Below are positions 21,433 to 32,107 of a stretch of DNA of 64,000 nucleotides, in pieces. Below the pieces are notes generated by a model. That model saw only the letters and a list, made by a program, of their open reading frames with translations. It was not told the origin of the DNA and did no database searches. The stretch spans positions 1-64,000 of the forward strand of contig JBDOQK010000004.1 of NCBI GenBank assembly GCA_040437565.1, in the 5' to 3' direction. Position numbers and translations under genes: made by a program. Numbering within the stretch: the stretch's first letter is position 1; each line of letters starts with the position of its first letter. The stretch is from Albugo candida. Taxonomy: Eukaryota > Oomycota > Peronosporomycetes > Albuginales.

Positions 21433-23260
21433 TTATGAAATCAATTTCTCTACCAAACTGACTTCTTCTAACAGCTCGTGTTGCCGCAACTCCTTTTGAT
21501 CGCTCAACTTTACAAAATCTAACGCAGCGAGCTCTTCCATAGACTTATCCGCAATATATTTCAGATCATCAGCAGTAATGAGCTTTTTGTTGAACGCACC
21601 CAGAGCAGCTGCCACATAATTCTTATAGAATACAATCCCAGATCTAAGACAGGTATAGTCATTGGGATGAGCCAGGCATTTACAATCACGTACTCTTCAT
21701 GAATCCTCTTGCTTTGCCCATCACCTGTTTTGCTCTCTTGCGGATTGATATCATGAACGAATGCAGCAATAACTTGATCAGAATATTGCTCCAGCATGAG
21801 TGATGCAGCTAACGCATCACCTTGTCCAGAGTCTCCGAAAAATACAAACTTGAATTCTGGAAATATAGTCGCGAATCGTTTGAAGTTTTCAAACTTGTGC
21901 CTAAAAAGCGCAAGTTATAAATATGCACGATACATCACTAAACTTTCTTACAGTGCAATTTTTTTGTTGCTGATCAAACCTTGCACCGTACCGTTCATAA
22001 CGGTAGGACTTGGTAGCCCAAGGTTATTTAAATGCTGAACCGTTAGATAGCGCCCCACATTAAGCCACCCGCGAGGTCGGGCTGTCAAAAATGTGACACA
22101 CGGACCGTGTTCGTCAAAAGACGATAGTCCACGTGAAATTTTCGTAAATAGCTGCGAAACGCCAGGGTACATCGTATTCAATGGATATCTTTGCTCCAAC
22201 CAGCTATCGGCAAAAGAATTTAATCGAGCACAGTATCTAAAAATATATTTGGATCGTACCCGGCAATAAGTGTATCATCAATATCACTAATGACTTTGAT
22301 TAGATTTGGACGGCTTTGAGCGACTTTGGCGGCTTCCGTGGCAATATGTTGCATAATACGCACGATTTCAGTGACATTGGAGGTATTGTAGATCAAGTCT
22401 GTTAAGTCGCCATAGTAATGAGAAACTGTTGGAACTTTAAGGTTGTATCTTCGGCGTTTTCTTCGTTCTCTACTTGCTTTGGTTACGTTTTGTAATGTTT
22501 GCAGCCAATTTTTCATACGTTCAAGGGCAAATTTCGAATACGGTGATTTCCATAGTGGGGTGTTCTGTATACGCACACTACCACAGGCAGTACTAGGTTG
22601 CATCAGTGCCACTGCGTCGGGATTGGTGTGAATTAGCTCTTTCAAAACCGATAAATCTTTCTCATATGTGCCCAATAATATTTGTATCACCGCTTTACGT
22701 AGCTGTATTTTACTTTTCTCTGTAAGAAACGATGAGATTAAGCAGCTTTGGATAGCATGTACAATGATAGCACGGTTGGAAACGCTATCAAAAGTATACC
22801 AAGTTCAGTATGTATCGATGTCATTGTCACTCTGTATTTACGTGATCTCATCAAGCCTTTCTCGAGTCAAGACATTCAAAATCCGAAGACGGACATCAGC
22901 TGTTGATCCATACAACATGAACCCTGTCATGGTATAGCAGAATTGATTTGAATGCTCCGGAGAAGTCGCACTCAGTATCCCATTCAATGTCGACGCACTG
23001 ACTCTTTGTAGGACTCTATCAAAAGCCATTGTGTCGTTCTCGGTCTTGGTACTCAGCTAAATAGAACCCAAGTAGATGTCAAGTTTATATGCTATAGACA
23101 TGACAATGTCTGCGATTTACATTGAAAAGAACTTCTTTTTCTTGTTGCTGATCGGTACTGAAAACAATGACAGCATTTTTATCTTTCAGTTTGCGGTAGC
23201 GCCAAACCGTTCGCTGAGGACCAAATCGATTCAGCCACTCGTTCCACAGCCATGCACGTA
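21433..23260 (-). CDS. APP1-type phosphatidate phosphatase (DUF2183), 5' end unresolved
   Basis: Exons about 23260-23121, 23056-22842, 22784-22260, 22236-21952, 21900-21694 and 21643-21433. The catalytic domain is of the APP1/DUF2183 (HAD-like) type: VISDIDDTLIAG (nucleophile Asp and DxDxT), NTMYPGV, VTFLTARPRGW and FKFVFFGDSGQGDA. This family dephosphorylates phosphatidic acid, in yeast at actin patches. The N-terminal part includes WLWNEWLNRFGPQRTVWRYR and VLFN spliced to LSTKTENDTMAFDR. The true start lies upstream of 23260 and was not found. Between the DIDDTLIAG motif and YCARLNSFADSW the frame only continues if the 23 nt 22259-22237 are removed; they begin GT and end AG. The rest of the introns are 50-64 nt. 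Confidence 0.85.
22237..22259 (-). other. Candidate 23-nt ultra-short intron or frameshift in the APP1-type gene
   Basis: Minus-strand bases 22259-22237 begin GTACGATCC and end ATTTTTAG. Removing exactly these 23 nt links IAG to YCARLNSFADSWLEQRYP and keeps the whole 472-codon reading frame from 23029 to 21433 open. Leaving them in leads to a stop after DPNIFLDTVLD. The neighbouring introns of the same gene are 50-64 nt. Confidence 0.5.
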
Positions 23261-23586
23261 CTCACTTGCTTCATTGCAATCCATTTTTGCTGTAGTCCGT
23301 TGGCTGCGATACGCCAAGTAGAGAACGGGGCGCACCATACATTCTGATTGTGTACCTTTTCACACAGCGGTCATAAACGTTCGGTGCACACTATAGCATG
23401 AGAATCAGACCTTCACAGTAGTGCGAATAAACGGTCGAAATTTTGAAGCATAAATCGAGACCACCTGCATGGTTAAATTTAGTTTGATTGGTTAAAATGA
23501 AAATCATATCGATTAGGCATTTTTCAATTTAATAGCAAACAGCGTGAACTACGATTTCAAGCAAAACTGTTCGTCCCATTTTGAAG

Positions 23587-24695
23587 ATGTCGGCAAGGTT
23601 TGTCCAATCGTGTGCATTGTATCGAGCTCGTGCTCAAGAAACTATTTCTGTTATAGAGAAATCAAGCCAAAGCAGGAGAAAATTCAATTGAGTCGCTCTG
23701 TAAAGAAAGAAGATGAGGTGCCATTAGCATCGTTACCGTCTCCATCCAGTTTAATACCGGTACAGACAGAAGCAACCCAAGCTTCTTGTGCAACCAATCG
23801 TACACGTCGTCCGGAATACTCGTTGGAAACGCGACTGGCTTGTGTGGAAAAGCATGAAGCCGGAATGGGATACCGACGAATATCAAAAGATCTCAATATG
23901 CCTCTGTCGACAGTCAAGGCCATTATACGGAGTGTTCGGCGTACGGGTACTATAGAAAAAGCGCATCGTTCGGGTCGACCGCGTGTGACAGACTCCAAAT
24001 TGGATGGTGTTATGATCGCAGCTGTCATTGCTGAACGTCAAACTAGTGCAGCGGCTATCGTTCGAACTCTGAGGGATACCTACAATATCAGCATATCGGA
24101 AGAAACAGTACGTCGACGAATTCGAGAGTTTTCGCGGCAAAATACATCTCTCGCCAAACGAGCGAAATCACATGGACCGATTCCTGCAGGATTAGAATCA
24201 TCCTTTCTTTCTTTTTCGGGGACTGAAGATCAAGTCGATACAAACGCGCTCATGAATACAGCACTACCGTTCCCACTCAGCGATACGATACCGGGTCACT
24301 TTTTATCCAGTGAAGGAATTTCTTCGCAATCCGTGGAAAATACTGACATTATGGCGCAACCGGTTGATGAACCCACAGGCTCAGTAATCGGTGGTGAGAG
24401 GGAAAATGGAACGAATGCGAATGCGTTGCCAGATTATGTAGAACGTTTTGAAGGAGACAAACCTTACAGTGGCGATACAGAGTTACAGACAAGCCCGACG
24501 GTGCTGAAAGCCATTTCCTTATTGGCAGAATTTGATTTAACCGTTAGGGAGCGCGTGGATGCGAAACAGTTCCTTGTACATGAGAAGAACGCGGAAGCTT
24601 TTCTATTTATGGATAAGGAAGAACGAGTAGAGTATCTACAGAGATTTTGTTATGAGAAAAGCGACGTGAGGTTTGAAAATTCAGAGTTTGTTTAA
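23587..24695 (+). CDS. Tc1/mariner-type bipartite paired-like DNA-binding protein lacking a transposase catalytic domain
   Basis: Exon 1 is only 11 nt (23587-23597, ATG TCG GCA AG) and exon 2 is 23657-24695, giving 349 aa. Residues about 58-100 form a first helix-turn-helix (SLETRLACVEKHEAGMGYRR, then LNMPLSTVKAIIRSVRR). GRPR at 110-113 is the typical AT-hook-like linker, and residues 118-162 make a second helix-turn-helix (ERQTSAAAIVRTLRD, ISISEETVRRRIREF). This is the DNA-binding half of Tc1-like transposases. The remaining 185 residues are acidic/Ser-rich with no DDE/D RNase H-like motifs and end in a short helical region (LTVRERVDAKQFLVHEKNAE). With an intact multi-exon gene and no terminal repeats nearby, a domesticated transcription regulator is likely. 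Confidence 0.8.
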
Positions 24696-25086
24696 GTATA
24701 CAAAATCTGAAGTCATTGTTACTAATTCATTGTCACTTGTTACAATCAGGATGCAAAGAGAAAAAATACCGATTTCTTGGGTCCGAATTGAAGCCCGAGG
24801 GCAAAACTTAATGCTAGAGACACCCTATCCCTGTAAATAAAACCCATAAAAACGTGTGCGTAATAAATGCTTACTGATGCAAGATTTCGCATTTCGCATA
24901 TTTGGCACCGTTGTGGGAAATTTGGTAACTTTAGTTTTCGATTTACAATTCCAAAAGCACGAGAATTGAATCTTTACAACGTGGTGACCATCGATACTGA
25001 TCCACTGAAAAAACAAAACTCTACTGTCCAGTCCTTTCCTTGTGAGAAACATATACCCATCAGGGATCCTCTCCACAGAAAACGTG
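24696..25086. other. Intergenic, nothing recognised
   Basis: Only short frames without domain content lie between the HTH gene and the next ATG at 25087. A frame open from 24867 runs into the next gene region in a different phase and is not supported. Confidence 0.5.
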
Positions 25087-25665
25087 ATGCAGCACAGAAA
25101 AAAGTCTTACTCCGCGTACGAGTATCGTGACAATAATGATGAATTGAGTCAGAGGCACAGCAAAAACCCGCGGTCTAGTACGACCGTGTCCACGGATATC
25201 TCCACTGGCGATCGACTTGCTGATTGGATGTATTGGCAACGTGACATTGCAAACAGAAGGTGTTGGACAAAAGTATATGCTGTAATTGAAGCTGAATTTC
25301 TCCAATTGCATCCATCAGACCGGTGTATCAGAAACCCATTGATCCAGATCGCTGTTGCTAGTGCTTCATTTACCGGAACGCAGCAAATTCAGATTGTTGA
25401 TCCAAATGGTGAAAAACTTGATTTATATCTGTTTTATCCTGAAAGGGCAGCTTTGTGGAGTTCAAGATTACAAATCGCCGCCTCACTAACTCAAGATTAT
25501 TTCGAAGCTTTTAGTATTCGCGCAAGCGAACTGTCTCGAGCTAGTGCGTACCGTGGCAGCTTGATAACATATCGCGAAGAAGAGAAAAAGATCAGAAAAA
25601 GGGAATATTTGACCATCAAACTACTGGGATTGCTCGGTTGTAAACGGCGCGTGAATATAACGTGA
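25087..25665 (+). CDS. PH-like small basic protein, first of a tandem pair (192 aa)
   Basis: A single exon from the ATG at 25087. The core DWMYWQRDIANRRCWTKVYA, VIEAEFLQL, IQIAVASASFTG and LDLYLFYPERAALWSSRLQI has the order of a pleckstrin-homology-like fold: a W-x-K-V-x-A-x-x-E strand pair and a terminal W helix. It is clearly related to the gene at 26015. A Ser/Thr-rich N terminus and a Lys/Arg-rich tail (REEEKKIRKREYLTIK) flank the core, the tail fitting a membrane or lipid contact. PH assignment is from pattern only and is not certain. Confidence 0.7.
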   Translation: MQHRKKSYSAYEYRDNNDELSQRHSKNPRSSTTVSTDISTGDRLADWMYWQRDIANRRCWTKVYAVIEAEFLQLHPSDRCIRNPLIQIAVASASFTGTQQIQIVDPNGEKLDLYLFYPERAALWSSRLQIAASLTQDYFEAFSIRASELSRASAYRGSLITYREEEKKIRKREYLTIKLLGLLGCKRRVNIT

Positions 25666-26014
25666 AGAAAAGTACGCAATGAATGTATGGTCGACCACCA
25701 CCGTGTGACTCTGAAAATTTCGCACTGTTCTTCGTGTGTGTGGCTATGCTTATACCGTAATGTATAGTAATATATAATAGTGTACAGTGATACGTAACGT
25801 CAGTTTAAAAGTATTACGTTAACCTACAAATTTCAAACGACGCTCTAGACTCTTTGACTTTTTTGAGGCTTCTATATTGTATACAACTCTGTAAAAATTG
25901 ATGTGCAGAGAAAGACTTGATTACGGTTTATCGCTTATAATGACTTAAAAATCAATGATCAATTGGCCAGTTGAGTGAATTGTTTGATCATTGGCGAATC
26001 AGCAACAAAGCAAG

Positions 26015-26662
26015 ATGACCCTCAAGATGTTATTTCGGAAATCAAAGAGCGGGTATACGTTTTCAACCCAATCAGTAGCATCTACCCCAGTGGCCGTGGA
26101 ACCTATCAAGACAAACCTAGGAAATCGCGTTTCAGTCGCATCAACAATTCGTACTAGTTTTACATTTCGCGATAACCAGGAAGTGACATCTCCTCGATCT
26201 ATTCAGTCGATTAGCTCCAAAGTGTCTGAGTTGCAGACTTGGATGTACTGGAAGCAAGACCCTTTCCGATCCGAGTCTTGGGTCAAAGTGTTCGCAACGC
26301 TGGAGGGCCAAGTAGTCACAATCATGCAGCAGCAGCATAACGTCCAAATCCCATTGGTAGAAATGACAGTTGCTCGAGTCGAAGTCACTTCTATCGGTGG
26401 ACTTTTGATCTATGATGTTATTGGACGAATCTTCGAGTTTTATTTGTATCAGAATACCGACGATCGCTTTTTCGGATGGTATGAAGCCTTGTTAAATGCG
26501 GCAGAGCAAACAGTAGATGAACTTCCCAGCTATTATTCCGCGGCATCAACCAGTGGTACAGAGATCGAAGATATTGAAATGGAGCAATGCATGCCTTGTT
26601 CCCTATTCCAAAGATTGAGCAGGAAACGCCGTCTACCAAAGCAACAATTTCGATGGAGTTAA
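26015..26662 (+). CDS. PH-like protein, second of a tandem pair (215 aa)
   Basis: A single exon; the ATG at 26015 is preferred over an upstream non-ATG frame. The core TWMYWKQDPFRSESWVKVFA, TLEGQVVTIM, VEMTVARVEVTSIGG and FEFYLYQNTDDRFFGWYEAL aligns block by block with the gene ending at 25665, so the two arose by tandem duplication. The shared first motif W-M-Y-W-(Q/K)-(R/Q)-D is distinctive. The C terminus is Cys- and Arg/Lys-rich (MEQCMPCSLFQRLSRKRRLP), possibly palmitoylated. Function unknown; lipid or partner binding is the natural guess for a PH-like fold. Confidence 0.7.
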   Translation: MTLKMLFRKSKSGYTFSTQSVASTPVAVEPIKTNLGNRVSVASTIRTSFTFRDNQEVTSPRSIQSISSKVSELQTWMYWKQDPFRSESWVKVFATLEGQVVTIMQQQHNVQIPLVEMTVARVEVTSIGGLLIYDVIGRIFEFYLYQNTDDRFFGWYEALLNAAEQTVDELPSYYSAASTSGTEIEDIEMEQCMPCSLFQRLSRKRRLPKQQFRWS

Positions 26663-27784
26663 AGGTCGGATTATCGGTCAGCGCCACTTGGATATGATTG
26701 TGTGTGTTGGATGAACCAGTGAAACGGGTAAAGAAGTCAGCAGCTTATAAAGTGATTTCATCTTACGTAGTAAGTTGTGTCTTATTCGATATATTACTTG
26801 CATACAGCGATACTACTGTGTGGGGAAAAAGTAACTTATCAATCACACAGTGTACCTGTGTATCTATCTGAAGGCACCCCTTAAGAAACAAAGTATGATG
26901 TTGAAGTTGAATTTGAATTTTTGATTTTCCCTGCGTGTTTTGTTGAAAAACAATCGTGCAGACCTTTGCAACCAGATCCGTAGTACTCTCGCTAGTAGAG
27001 CATGGATATTATTCTGTGAGTTATTGTAGCTCTCTTATGAGGACGTCACTAGACTGCATAGTGAAACTGAGGCAGACGTTTTGCTGATTGAGAAGTGATC
27101 GATACACAGTGATAAGCGTACACGATGGGGTCGAATACAACTTGGTGTCTACAGCAGGGCGGCAGTCCTCAGTCCGTCTAAAGTAATAATCAACAGCTTT
27201 AAAGTATCATCCGACCGGTCAAGCGACCCAGGTAGCCTCTCGAATACATTCTGATATTCAGGCACCTTCACGTCACGTCTAGGTGACTCCGACTCGTGCG
27301 CGTCATTCGAGACTCCACACCGGCTATTGGGACATGTTTCAAATTTTTTAAATTTTCAGAAATTACCGATCTCAATCTCAAAAACAGAATTGTCTCTCCA
27401 TTCTCGATAATATTACCATGGGATCTGTTAGGGGTTCATAGGGCAATCAGAAAAATTCCAAATGTCAGATTTCCAAATGAAAAGCGGCAGATGGATGGAA
27501 ACTGAACTGTATGATTTGCTTCCTTATCAAGCGATCACCACATCTCTCGCACACGATACGCTTCAATCATTGATTGCCGTACGGTATAAGTTACCCGAGT
27601 AATGAATCGCTTCAACCTCGTTTTTACATTTATGTACCACAAATGAATTGGTCTAGGGAAGGTGCATGATAGTCATTTAGAGTCTATCATTTATGATCAC
27701 ATCAAATTAGGTCATTTCAATCCTGATTTCATTTAGTTCGTCAGTTAGAGAGTATCACATTTCAAAAAGAAGTATTCAGTAACC
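26663..27784. other. 1.1-kb intergenic region, nothing recognised
   Basis: Frames up to about 69 codons occur (for example plus 27296-27505), but none has a domain, a good ATG context or splice partners. The region is AT-rich. No RNA gene was recognised by eye. Confidence 0.45.
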
Positions 27785-29003
27785 ATGCATATGCCAGATC
27801 ACGCAGAATTCGTGAACGCGATCGACAGTCTTCTCGACGAATGTTCAGAATATGGAAAGGGTAATATCAGTAATAAGCTTAGAGAAAGGTATCCAAACTG
27901 GCATTTCGGCGATAAGCGAGGTACAGTTTGCACATTTATATGGTTTCGAGTATCACTTAATCTTGTTACTTGTTTTAGTGGTGAAACATCTCAAAAGTTT
28001 GAAAAATGCACGAAAATCGAGTGGGACAATCAACGAGGGTGACATTACCGTACCAAAGGAACGTGACAGTGCCGATAACCAAGAAGAAGAAGATTATCTC
28101 AACAAGTCTAATACATGTGAAGATGACGGTATTTTCCGGGTCAACAACGCATCTGAAGCGCAATCTGATAATGTCGCTAGTATCAGAAAAGAAGAATCAT
28201 TTTCTTCTGATTCAAAGGTGGAAAGATTTGATGCGAAAGACACAGAAACACAATCGCAATCGTCTCGAACAAATGACGATGCTTTAGAGAGTGCGCTGTT
28301 TGGGGAGATAAGTGTGACACAAACAAATGAGCCAGAAGAGGTGCCGCAGTTAGTAACACTAGAAGACATGAATTTTGATTCGCCGGAACAAGTTGAGACC
28401 GAAAATGACGCTCCAGTGCAAGTGGTGCAGCAGAAGGAAAATGGGCATGCGAATCAAACATGCTCGCAGCTGATCAAGGTCACTTCGAATAACGCGATCT
28501 TGGTTATTGAAGATTTGATGACACAGCCATCCCAAGAAATCTCTGCAGAATCAGGTGATACTGATTCCATCGCCTCGGAAGAATCAGAACCTGATACCAA
28601 AACCGGTATTCTCACTGAGGATGTTAATAATGGGAAGAGCTCTAAGGAGGCAAGCTTTGAGAAAGGCCAAAGCGAATCCCCAGTTGTCGAATCACCCGAT
28701 CAAAACTCCATCGTGAACGTTGAAAAAGAACATGTGGTTGAGGCCAAACAGACATCCCCAAAATTCGAGGAATCACACGCTGTGAAAATCGTAACAGACG
28801 AAGTCTTTGAAGGCGCTTTGACAAAGGACGAGATGGCGGAAAAGGTGTCACAATCGGAAACTGCGATGCCAAAGACACCCAGCAAGGGCGTGGAGATGTA
28901 TGAGGATTCTCGTGTCACCGCCAAACCGAAAAAGAACGCCAGTAAATCGGTACGTGATCGTGAGGCCGAAGTAGACACGATATGCCGCTGTCAGATCATG
29001 TAA
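27785..29003 (+). CDS. Acidic low-complexity protein with a possible C-terminal CaaX box (386 aa)
   Basis: Two exons (27785-27920, 27979-29003; intron 58 nt) join CGA-G|TG. The first about 60 residues are a compact helical region (FVNAIDSLLDECSEYGKGNI, LRERYPNWHFGDKR, VVKHLKSLKNARK), which looks like a small folded module. The rest is strongly acidic and Ser/Thr/Glu-rich, probably disordered. The protein ends ...DTICRCQIM. CQIM fits a CaaX prenylation signal (Cys, permissive Gln, aliphatic Ile, Met favouring farnesyl) with a second Cys two residues upstream that could be palmitoylated. A membrane-tethered scaffold is the inference. Confidence 0.75.
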
Positions 29004-29086
29004 GACTTCGTGACGTCGTTCGGTGAGATGCGATTGTCGTTTGAAAGACTTGGAAACACTTTTTTTATCGGTAGTTTGCATACGCT

Positions 29087-31162
29087 TCAGTTTTTGTTTA
29101 TCGGAAGAATATATGCATTGGAATGTCCACTTGCAATGGCGCGTACGCCTTTCACGTCGGAAGAAGGCTGGAGACCCCAATGGAACACTTGACCGTCTTT
29201 ACATAACGCAGTTGTGTGTCGTCCACCACAAACAACGTCTTTGACGCTCTCTAGAGACTCTTGTGTCGCTGGATTTTGACTGCTTACAACACAAGGTGAT
29301 ACTTTGGAAGCTTTTGCTTCATGACCCTGCGAGAAAACGTCAGATACGACGCGGGAATGTCAATGATAGCTGTACCAGCTGCCCGTCTTGATTCCATCCC
29401 CAAGTGTAGAGATCGCCAGAGGAAGTGCATGCTAAAGAAAACAGATGAAGCAGATGCATTGAATGTCACGAGAAAGGTTACCGGCTGTATGCCACATGCC
29501 ACAAGCGACTGTTTTGATGCGGAGAGGGGATCCTTGATGGTCAAATATTCCATCAAAAGCCTCGATTCGAGTGAGTTCATGTCGATTTTCAGTGGTTCCG
29601 TGTCCGAGCTGATGGTACAGCCCCCAACCGAAGGTGTAAAGTTGACCAAACTCCAGCGATATCGCAGCTGAATGCGCGTATCCTGCAGCAATGAGCTGGA
29701 TTGGTTGTGACTCGGTTCTTTCGACTAATTGTGGAGTCTGTACGCTTTTGATATCGCGGAACGCTTCGCCGAGTCCTAATTCACCATACCAGTTTCGTCC
29801 CCAAGTCCAAAGTCGATGACTTTGATCGAGTAACATTGAGTGTCCAAAGCCGGCAGATACTTGAATGACAGCGACTGGCAGGGCGACGAGATTGGGAGTA
29901 AAGACGCAATTTGGTAGTTTGTTGTTGGATTTTGGATCTGGCGGAAATGGACCGACTTGGCCGTACGTATTCGATCCCCATGCATACAAGAATCCTGACT
30001 ACGTGAAAAATGAGAAAGAGCAGTGAAAATACCTTTGTCGATGACCGCCAGTACGTGATGCCAGCCACAAGCGACACGTTGCCATCGGAGTAAAGATGAC
30101 GGGAAAAGCACGTGTGGTTTCGCACATATTACTTGATACTCTTCATTCATTGTAGATCCTTGAATTCCATCCTCTGCACCAAGTNNNNNNNNNNNNNNNN
30201 NNNNNNNNNNNNNNNNNNNNNNNNNNNNNNNNNNNNNNNNNNNNNNNNNNNNNNNNNNNNNNNNNNNNNNNNNNNNNNNNNNNNGCGGAGAGGGGATCCT
30301 TGATGGTCAAATATTCCATCAAAAGCCTCGATTCGAGTGAGTTCATGTCGATTTTCAGTGGTTCCGTGTCCGAGCTGATGGTACAGCCCCCAACCGAAGG
30401 TGTAAAGTTGACCAAACTCCAGCGATATCGCAGCTGAATGCGCGTATCCTGCAGCAATGAGCTGGATTGGTTGTGACTCGGTTCTTTCGACTAATTGTGG
30501 AGTCTGTACGCTTTTGATATCGCGGAACGCTTCGCCGAGTCCTAATTCACCATACCAGTTTCGTCCCCAAGTCCAAAGTCGATGACTTTGATCGAGTAAC
30601 ATTGAGTGTCCAAAGCCGGCAGATACTTGAATGACAGCGACTGGCAGGGCGACGAGATTGGGAGTAAAGACGCAATTTGGTAGTTTGTTGTTGGATTTTG
30701 GATCTGGCGGAAATGGACCGACTTGGCCGTACGTATTCGATCCCCATGCATACAAGAATCCTGACTACGTGAAAAATGAGAAAGAGCAGTGAAAATACCT
30801 TTGTCGATGACCGCCAGTACGTGATGCCAGCCACAAGCGACACGTTGCCATCGGAGTAAAGATGACGGGAAAAGCACGTGTGGTTTCGCACATATTACTT
30901 GATACTCTTCATTCATTGTAGATCCTTGAATTCCATCCTCTGCACCAAGTTCGCCGTAAAACGCACTACCCCATCCAATTAATTGATTCGTGTCATTCAT
31001 TGCGATACAAAATGTCTCTCCACCGCATATTTGAGTGATAAACGAGATTTGGATGCCTGAATGTCGCTTACGCTTTGAGCCCGTTCCTTCCAAACTTTTC
31101 GACTTATCTTCGTTCAGATCCGTACCAAACGAAGTCTGACCAATAGATCGCCATCGCATCAT
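29087..31162 (-). CDS. RCC1-repeat (regulator of chromosome condensation-like) protein
   Basis: Collapsing the 666-bp duplicated ends gives exons 31162-30799, 29994-29482 (same as 30760-30285 plus the part to the left), 29431-29376 and 29326-29087, together 390 aa. RCC1 repeats are seen as QLIGWGSAFYGELG, LYAWGSNTYGQVG, RLWTWGRNWYGELGLGE, QLYTFGWGLYHQLGHG, DLYTWGWNQDGQLGHE and QVFHWGL, each followed by the V-x-x-G-x-x-H core (VSAGFGHSMLL, IAAGYAHSAAI, VACGMWHTA, VVCGGRHTTAL). This is a seven-bladed beta propeller, as in Ran exchange factors and many scaffold proteins. No extra domain is present, so the partner cannot be named. The start is 56 bp from the divergent PITH gene. Confidence 0.9.
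29519..30950. repeat. Duplicated contig ends around gap 30185-30284
   Basis: The 666 bp at 29519-30184 are identical to 30285-30950. Most of exon 2 and part of exon 1 of the RCC1-repeat gene therefore appear twice. Only one copy gives the correct 391-codon frame. Confidence 0.95.
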
Positions 31163-31218
31163 GATACTACCGATCCGATACCACGGTTACCGATCATTTA
31201 AAGGGAGAACACCTGAGT

Positions 31219-32073
31219 ATGAGCCATTGCCACGACGAACATAAAGACGTTGGTCATGACCACGATCACGACCACGATCACGACCACGATCAGAATGATG
31301 GAAGTGGAGACTCGTTGTACCCATACATTGATACCACCAAATTAGAAGTGGAGAACGCGACAGATCCATCGGCATGGACAAATCCTTTCAAGCCTTTTCA
31401 TGAACGTCATGATCGCACTCGACCAATACAGAGCCATTTTGCAGATCCAGAATTGATTATTCACATTCCGTAAGTGAAAGAATACATCCGTATTCCATCT
31501 GATTTCCGTGCTTGTAGATTCACTGAAGTTGTTGATATAAAGTCTATATGTATTCTCGGCGGGGAAGAAGGCACTCACCCAAAAGATATAAAGCTGTACG
31601 ACTCCAAGTATACACTTTAATTGGTTCTCATTCGTGGTCCCATTGCAGCTTTATCAATCGTGATGATATTGACTTTTTGAGTGCCCATGAGCTTCCTCCA
31701 CAACAAACGCTGCGGCTAAGCGAAGATTACCAAATGGAGATTGATTATCCATTGCAGTAAGCTGTCGTTTGATGCGTTTCAATTGGACTATTGCATACTG
31801 TGCTCTATAGAGCTCGAAAGTTCCAAGGAGTGAGTAATATCACTTTGTTCGTCGAACAAACGTGGGCAGAGGGCCATTGCACCATTCATTACATTGGATT
31901 GAAGGGCGTGAGCAAAAAGGTGGGACTTTGGTAGATATTCCGTTCTCATGTGATTGCTTAATAATGTGCTGGTGTAGTGGCGACGTGGAGTGGTTGAAGC
32001 GGTGTACGAGAGCAGACCGATGCATTCGGAGCACAAAGTGGATAATACGACCACACCCACCGCACTTGCTTGA
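31219..32073 (+). CDS. PITHD1: PITH-domain protein (PITHD1-like)
   Basis: Five exons (31219-31469, 31518-31607, 31649-31756, 31811-31919, 31978-32073) encode 217 aa, as in the human protein (211 aa). The N terminus MSHCHDEHKDVG is followed by a His-Asp run, then LYPYIDTTKLEVENA, FKPFHERHDRTRPI, IHIPFTEVVDIKSICILGG, HPKDIKLYDS, DFLSAHELPPQQTLRL, and FQGVSNITLFVEQTWAEG. The PITH domain is a jelly-roll that in TXNL1 contacts the 26S proteasome. A His-rich start is a known feature of PITHD1, but the alternating His-Asp repeat here is encoded by a hexamer microsatellite. Confidence 0.92.
31255..31292 (+). repeat. Coding microsatellite, GA(T/C)CAC hexamer
   Basis: catgaccacgatcacgacca... alternates gatcac and gaccac about six times inside exon 1 of the PITH-domain gene and encodes an alternating His-Asp tract. 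Alternating synonymous codons (gat/gac) show a 12-bp higher-order unit. Confidence 0.85.
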
Positions 32074-32107
32074 TCGTGTTTATTTGAGAGCAGTTTAACA
32101 TATTTGA

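Noticed and set aside
28094-28461. Long antisense frames opposite the acidic CaaX protein
   Set aside because: Composition and position show they are shadows of the spliced plus-strand gene.
29519-30950. A 666-bp tandem duplication within the RCC1-repeat gene
   Set aside because: The copies are 100% identical and separated by exactly 100 N, and only one copy gives a proper gene. Treated as an assembly artefact.
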